From NCBI GenBank assembly GCA_036389695.1, contig DASVWG010000150.1, positions 1-9,653 of the forward strand: a stretch of 9,653 bases of DNA, read 5' to 3'. The stretch's first letter is position 1; each line of letters begins with the position of its first letter. The notes beneath the pieces were generated by a model. The model was not told where the DNA came from. It ran no database searches and was given only the letters and a program-made list of their open reading frames with translations. Source of the DNA: JALZHR01 sp036389695. GTDB taxonomy: Bacteria > Acidobacteriota > Blastocatellia > Pyrinomonadales > Pyrinomonadaceae. Position numbers and translations under genes: made by a program. Below, one piece after another: positions 7,091 to 9,653 of the stretch.

Positions 7091-7759
7091 TCATTCCGTG
7101 CAGTCGCCGCCGGGTTTGTCTTTGCATTGGAAAAGCTCGGGGCAGATTTCCATTGTCTGGCGGCGCGTGTTTTCCCAGACTTTTGAATTGGCGTGCGTTG
7201 CGTAAGTCCAGCCTAATTTCCGGCGGTTTTTCCAGACGTATTCGTAGGCTTCTTTCTCGTCTTTGCCTTGCAGGTGCTGAGCTTCGTGCAGGAGAATCGC
7301 CGCGCTGTCCGTGTCGTCGGTCGCGTAAGTGAAAAAATCGGGGTAAATCGTCATTATCTCAAACGGAAAATTGGTCGCGGCGTAGGCGTTTTCTTCGCGC
7401 GTCGAGGCGTTGAGCCAGTTGTCGTTGGCGCGATAAGCGGTCAGGTAATTGAGCAGAAACGCTTCTTTTGAAAATTCTTTTTCTTCCAGCACGCGGATTG
7501 CGCTTTCGATTCGCTTTTTCTCGTTGTAATTCAGCCGCTGCGCCGACACAATCAACGATAAATAGAAGACCAGAAGCGAGACGAAACAGACGGCGGCGCA
7601 GATTAGGGCGCGGCGCAGAATCTTCGTTTTCAGCGGCGTTTTTTTGTTTTCGACGTTGATGGAAGCGGTTTTGAGTCTGAGCAAATCAAGCTCGCAGCGC
7701 TTGCATTTTGCGGCGTCGGGAAAGTTGATTAAATTGCAGCGGGGACATTTTTTGTTCAT
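7091..7759 (-). CDS. zinc-ribbon, single-TM protein with HExxH motif (putative metalloprotease)
   Basis: 222 residues. Residues 5-22 form a four-cysteine zinc ribbon (CPRC at 5-8, C19 and C22 in CKRC). A membrane helix follows at ~50-73 (ALICAAVCFVSLLVFYLSLIVSA), preceded by K/R-rich residues, so the ribbon is probably cytoplasmic and the C-terminal domain outside. That domain (~75-222) contains ILLHEAQHLQG with HEAQH at 158-162, the zincin signature, followed by an acidic stretch (KDEKEAYEYVW) that could supply the third zinc ligand as in gluzincins. Two or three late cysteines (206, 212, 220) may pair. It could be a membrane-anchored peptidase or a catalytically dead relative; I cannot place it in a named peptidase family. 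No Shine-Dalgarno is visible before the ATG at 7757-7759. It lies opposite to the co-directional mfd, SurA-like and rqcP genes, suggesting a later insertion. Function is unproven. Confidence 0.85.
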   Translation of the reverse strand: MNKKCPRCNLINFPDAAKCKRCELDLLRLKTASINVENKKTPLKTKILRRALICAAVCFVSLLVFYLSLIVSAQRLNYNEKKRIESAIRVLEEKEFSKEAFLLNYLTAYRANDNWLNASTREENAYAATNFPFEIMTIYPDFFTYATDDTDSAAILLHEAQHLQGKDEKEAYEYVWKNRRKLGWTYATHANSKVWENTRRQTMEICPELFQCKDKPGGDCTE

Positions 7760-7841
7760 GGTGAAATTTGGGCGGGCAGAGGAGAAAAGAGCTATCTATA
7801 AAAAACGTCAAAAAGCTTTTAGTTTCCAAAAACGGCTTGCT

Positions 7842-7940
7842 TGTATCAGTAGCCCAGGCGTGAGCGCGGGCTTTCGCCGGCGGATGAAGTCTGCACAGAT
7901 AACGGCTGAAGCCCTTCCTGACGGTCGGGCTACTGACACA
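7842..7940. repeat. MITE-like palindromic element with terminal inverted repeats
   Basis: Terminal repeats TGTATCAGTAGCCC (7842-7855) and, inverted, TGTGTCAGTAGCCC (7927-7940) match at 13 of 14 positions. At each end is a 22-base hairpin module of the form AGCCC...GGGCT (7851-7872 and 7910-7931). The centre (~37 bases) codes for nothing. The element lies between the starts of the divergent HExxH gene and the SurA-like gene. It resembles REP- or MITE-type non-autonomous repeats; no transposase is present. Confidence 0.7.
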
Positions 7941-8007
7941 GATTGCCGATTTTTGCGTTATTTGATGAAATGAAACAAACCCGAAGCGGCTTTTTCCGCA
8001 TCAAAGG

Positions 8008-8036
8008 TTGCAACAAATCCCTATTGAAATTACTAT
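8008..8036 (+). promoter_or_regulatory. possible promoter of the SurA-like gene
   Basis: TTGCAA (8008-8013) and TACTAT (8031-8036) are separated by 17 bases; each matches the sigma-70 consensus at 4 of 6 positions. Transcription would start near 8043, giving a ~36-base leader that carries the Shine-Dalgarno at 8064-8070. This fits the GTG start and argues against the ATG at 8043. Confidence 0.4.
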
Positions 8037-8063
8037 TTCTGAATGAATTTTTGTCAAAAACCC

Positions 8064-8070
8064 AAAGGAG
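8064..8070 (+). promoter_or_regulatory. ribosome binding site deciding the GTG start
   Basis: AAAGGAG lies 8 bases before the GTG at 8079-8081. It falls inside the coding region if the upstream ATG at 8043 were used, and it places the signal peptide exactly at the N-terminus, so it fixes the start. Confidence 0.75.
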
Positions 8071-8078
8071 TCAGAGAA

Positions 8079-9131
8079 GTGAAGTTTATAAACTCCGCAA
8101 TTTTTCTTGTCGCTATTTTATTTTTCCCCTTGTTTTCAACGTTTGCGCAGGAGAGCGAGCCGGTCGTCGTCGATGAAGTCGTCGCGCAGGTTAATGAAGG
8201 CGTCGTGACGCTTTCGCGCATCAAACGCGAGATGAAAGACGCGATTGACGGGCTTGTCCGGCAGGGCAAATCGCCCGAAGTCGCCAAGACGGAAGTCGAA
8301 AGCCGGCAGGGCGAGCTGATTGCCAATATCATCAATGAAGAGCTTATCCTGCAAAAGGGCAAAGAACTCGGCATCGATGTCGAAGCCGACATCAACCAGC
8401 GCTATCTGCAAATTATGAAAGAGCAGAACATCAAAACGCTGGACGCGCTGAAAGCCGAAATGCGCAAGGCGGGCATCGACCCCGAAGAGCTGCGCGAGGC
8501 GTGGCGCAAGCAAATCACGCGCGATTACGTTTTGCAGCGCGAGGTCGATTCAAAAATATATTTCGGGCTGAGCAGCAAGGAAATCAAAGCTTATTACGAA
8601 AAAAACAAAGCGAAATTTTCCAAGCCGGAAACCGTCACGCTCTCGGAAATCTTTCTGAGCTTTGCCGGACGCGACGAAGCGGCGGTGATGGAAAAAGCGA
8701 AAAAGCTCGTTGCCGAACTGCGCGGCGGCGCGGATTTTACCAAGCTGGCAATCGAAAATTCCGAGCGTCCGAACGTGAAGGACACGAAAGGCAGGCTGCA
8801 GGTTTTCAAGATAGCGGAACTGAACGAAACGTTTGCCGCGCCGCTGAAAAACGTCAAGGTCGGCGGCGTGACCGACCCGATTAAGATTGATGAAGGCGTC
8901 GAAATTCTGCGCGTTGACGAACGCCAGGCGGCGAGCAGCGAATCGGTTTTCGACGACGACGCGGTGCGCCGCGCGATAACTGTCGAGCGCCTGCCGGAAG
9001 AGCGCAAAAAGTTTATGGCGACCTTAAGGAAAGAATCGTATATCAAAATTTCCGAAAGCTATAAACCGCTAGTCGCGCCGATTCTTTTCGAAGACGACCG
9101 CAAAGCGGAAGTGAAAAAACCGACCGAATAA
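8079..9131 (+). CDS. exported SurA-like peptidyl-prolyl isomerase (PPIC/parvulin)
   Basis: 350 residues from the GTG at 8079. Residues 1-23 are a Sec signal peptide (KF start, core INSAIFLVAILFFPLF, likely cut after STFA), so it acts in the periplasm or cell envelope. Residues ~26-155 match the SurA N-terminal chaperone domain (VVDEVVAQVNEGVVTLSRI, then ELIANIINEELILQKGKELGIDV). Residues ~185-285 form a parvulin-type rotamase domain (VTLSEIFLSF, GGADFTKLAIENSE, AAPLKNVKVGGVTDPIKIDEGVEILRVDER). Its role is to help fold exported proteins, probably outer-membrane proteins, by proline isomerisation and chaperoning. There is one PPIC domain, against two in E. coli SurA, and the 'GGxLG' phrase is degenerate (TKGRLQVF), so catalysis may be weak. 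The TAA stop is the first three bases of the downstream heptamer array. PrsA-like naming is an alternative. Confidence 0.9.
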   Translation: MKFINSAIFLVAILFFPLFSTFAQESEPVVVDEVVAQVNEGVVTLSRIKREMKDAIDGLVRQGKSPEVAKTEVESRQGELIANIINEELILQKGKELGIDVEADINQRYLQIMKEQNIKTLDALKAEMRKAGIDPEELREAWRKQITRDYVLQREVDSKIYFGLSSKEIKAYYEKNKAKFSKPETVTLSEIFLSFAGRDEAAVMEKAKKLVAELRGGADFTKLAIENSERPNVKDTKGRLQVFKIAELNETFAAPLKNVKVGGVTDPIKIDEGVEILRVDERQAASSESVFDDDAVRRAITVERLPEERKKFMATLRKESYIKISESYKPLVAPILFEDDRKAEVKKPTE

Positions 9132-9234
9132 CTAATAACTGATAACTGATAACTGATAGTGGAAGATGAGAGTAAGCTTACATTTTCTACTATCAGTTTT
9201 TCATTTTCAGTTATCAGTTATCAGTTCTCAGTTA
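9129..9234. repeat. inverted heptamer array (TAACTGA / TCAGTTA) between SurA-like gene and rqcP
   Basis: Left arm: TAACTAA then TAACTGA three times (9129-9156); its first three bases are the stop codon of the upstream gene. Right arm: TCAGTTA, TCAGTTA, TCAGTTC, TCAGTTA (9207-9234), ending 5 bases before the rqcP ATG. An extra 9-bp pair, ACTGATAGT (9152-9160) with ACTATCAGT (9189-9197), and a central GTAAGCTTAC palindrome (9172-9181) lie between. A transcript through it should form a long hairpin that reaches the rqcP start. Confidence 0.9.
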
Positions 9235-9239
9235 AATTT

Positions 9240-9530
9240 ATGCGTTTAGACCTTTTCTTAAAAGCCAGCCGTCTCGTCCTGCGCCGCGCGCTCGCCAACG
9301 AGCTTTGCGACGCCGGTCTGGTCAAAATCAACGGCACGCCCGCCAAACCCGCGCGCGAGGTCAAAACCGGCGACGAAATCGAAATCAAACGCCGCAATAA
9401 ATTAACCAAAATCCGCGTCCGGCAAGTTCCCGAAAGAAAACAAATCTCGAAACAGGACGCGCCGAATCTCTACGAAATTCTTTCGGAAGAAACGCTGGAA
9501 GACGATTGGTTAAGAAACACCGCAGAATAA
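9240..9530 (+). CDS. rqcP: RqcP-like S4-domain RNA-binding protein
   Basis: 96 residues. An S4 RNA-binding fold spans residues 1-60 (MRLDLFLKASRLVLRRALAN, AGLVKINGTPAKPAREVKTGDEIEI), followed by the short tail typical of the RqcP/YabO group, including APNLYEILSEE. RqcP works with RqcH on stalled 50S subunits, binding the tRNA-23S rRNA region to support C-terminal alanine tailing in bacterial ribosome quality control. The conserved basic residues near the start (R2, R11, R15, R16) are present. I chose the ATG at 9240 because MRLD is the family's N-terminus; an upstream GTG at 9159 would add 27 residues encoded by the repeat array. No Shine-Dalgarno is possible, as the array occupies that position. 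Hsp15 (HslR) is the alternative S4 family, but the tail fits RqcP better. RqcH is not in the window. Confidence 0.85.
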   Translation: MRLDLFLKASRLVLRRALANELCDAGLVKINGTPAKPAREVKTGDEIEIKRRNKLTKIRVRQVPERKQISKQDAPNLYEILSEETLEDDWLRNTAE

Positions 9531-9537
9531 TTTGTAG

Positions 9538-9558
9538 GGGCAGGTCTTGTGCCTGCCC
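9538..9558. repeat. GGGCAGG / CCTGCCC hairpin element
   Basis: A perfect 7-bp stem (9538-9544 with 9552-9558) and 7-base loop begin 8 bases after the rqcP stop. A second small palindrome, GCGC-AAA-GCGC (9564-9574), follows. There is no T tract, so it looks more like a REP-type intergenic repeat than a classical terminator, though it may still slow transcription. Confidence 0.65.
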
Positions 9559-9589
9559 AATGAGCGCAAAGCGCGAAAAAAAGATTAGC

Positions 9590-9649
9590 CACGAAACAAC
9601 ACGAAAAGGACACGAAATATTTTTATGATTTATTTCGTGTTCTTTCGTG
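9590..9649. repeat. CACGAAA inverted repeat, cut by the window end
   Basis: CACGAAA occurs three times on the left (9590, 9600, 9611; spacing 10-11). The arm 9600-9619 has an almost complementary arm at 9631-9649 (two CGTG-containing units) across an 11-base AT-rich loop. It probably continues past the right edge. No gene is seen in 9531-9653. Confidence 0.7.
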
Positions 9650-9653
9650 AAAT

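Noticed and set aside
9159..9239. GTG start giving rqcP 27 extra N-terminal residues
   Set aside because: The added residues (serine/phenylalanine-rich) are just the translation of the heptamer array; the RqcP family begins at MRLD.
3240..9653. Idea that a diversity-generating retroelement or retron makes the arrays
   Set aside because: No reverse transcriptase, msr/msd-like RNA or template/variable repeat pair is visible in the window.

Overview
The window looks like a chromosomal segment of an Acidobacteriota bacterium, most likely Blastocatellia (Pyrinomonadaceae-like). This is an inference. It rests on the FG-GAP/VCBS protein style (repeated D-x-D-G-D-G-x-x-D followed by an 'AVxRPSxGxWY' phrase), the gene set, and intergenic spaces filled with short inverted tandem-repeat arrays. 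No rRNA, tRNA, CRISPR array, transposase or phage gene was seen.

Layout. (1) 1-1004 (+): 3' part of a secreted-type protein with a delta-60 repeat followed by six FG-GAP/VCBS calcium-binding repeats, closed by a strong hairpin terminator at 1045-1078. (2) 1178-1342 (-): a tiny 54-residue acidic peptide gene with a clear ribosome binding site and a duplicated 14-residue C-terminal unit carrying IDDGCG. (3) 1628-3211 (-): lysS, class II lysyl-tRNA synthetase. (4) 3240-3392: inverted heptamer array filling the gap between the divergent lysS and mfd. (5) 3417-7016 (+): mfd, the transcription-repair coupling factor, with two in-frame low-complexity insertions made of the same kind of short-period repeats. 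(6) 7023-7083: another inverted heptamer array between convergent genes. (7) 7091-7759 (-): zinc-ribbon / single-TM / HExxH protein, a putative membrane metalloprotease. (8) 7842-7940: MITE-like palindromic element. (9) 8079-9131 (+): exported SurA-like PPIC peptidyl-prolyl isomerase with a GTG start. (10) 9129-9234: inverted heptamer array exactly spanning the gap to (11) 9240-9530 (+): RqcP-like S4-domain protein. (12) 9531-9653: two more palindromic repeats.

Functionally this is mostly housekeeping: tRNA charging (LysS), repair at stalled RNA polymerase (Mfd), periplasmic folding (SurA-like) and rescue of stalled ribosomes (RqcP-like). mfd, the SurA-like gene and rqcP run in the same direction; the HExxH gene on the opposite strand breaks that block. 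mfd and rqcP (yabO) are also near neighbours in Bacillus subtilis.

The most unusual signal is not one gene but a pattern. At five or more places in about 6 kb there are short-period tandem arrays (period 7, once 8). At four of them an inverted partner array follows, and each locus uses a different unit sequence. Two of the arrays lie in frame inside mfd. The second candidate novelty is the small duplicated-cysteine peptide.
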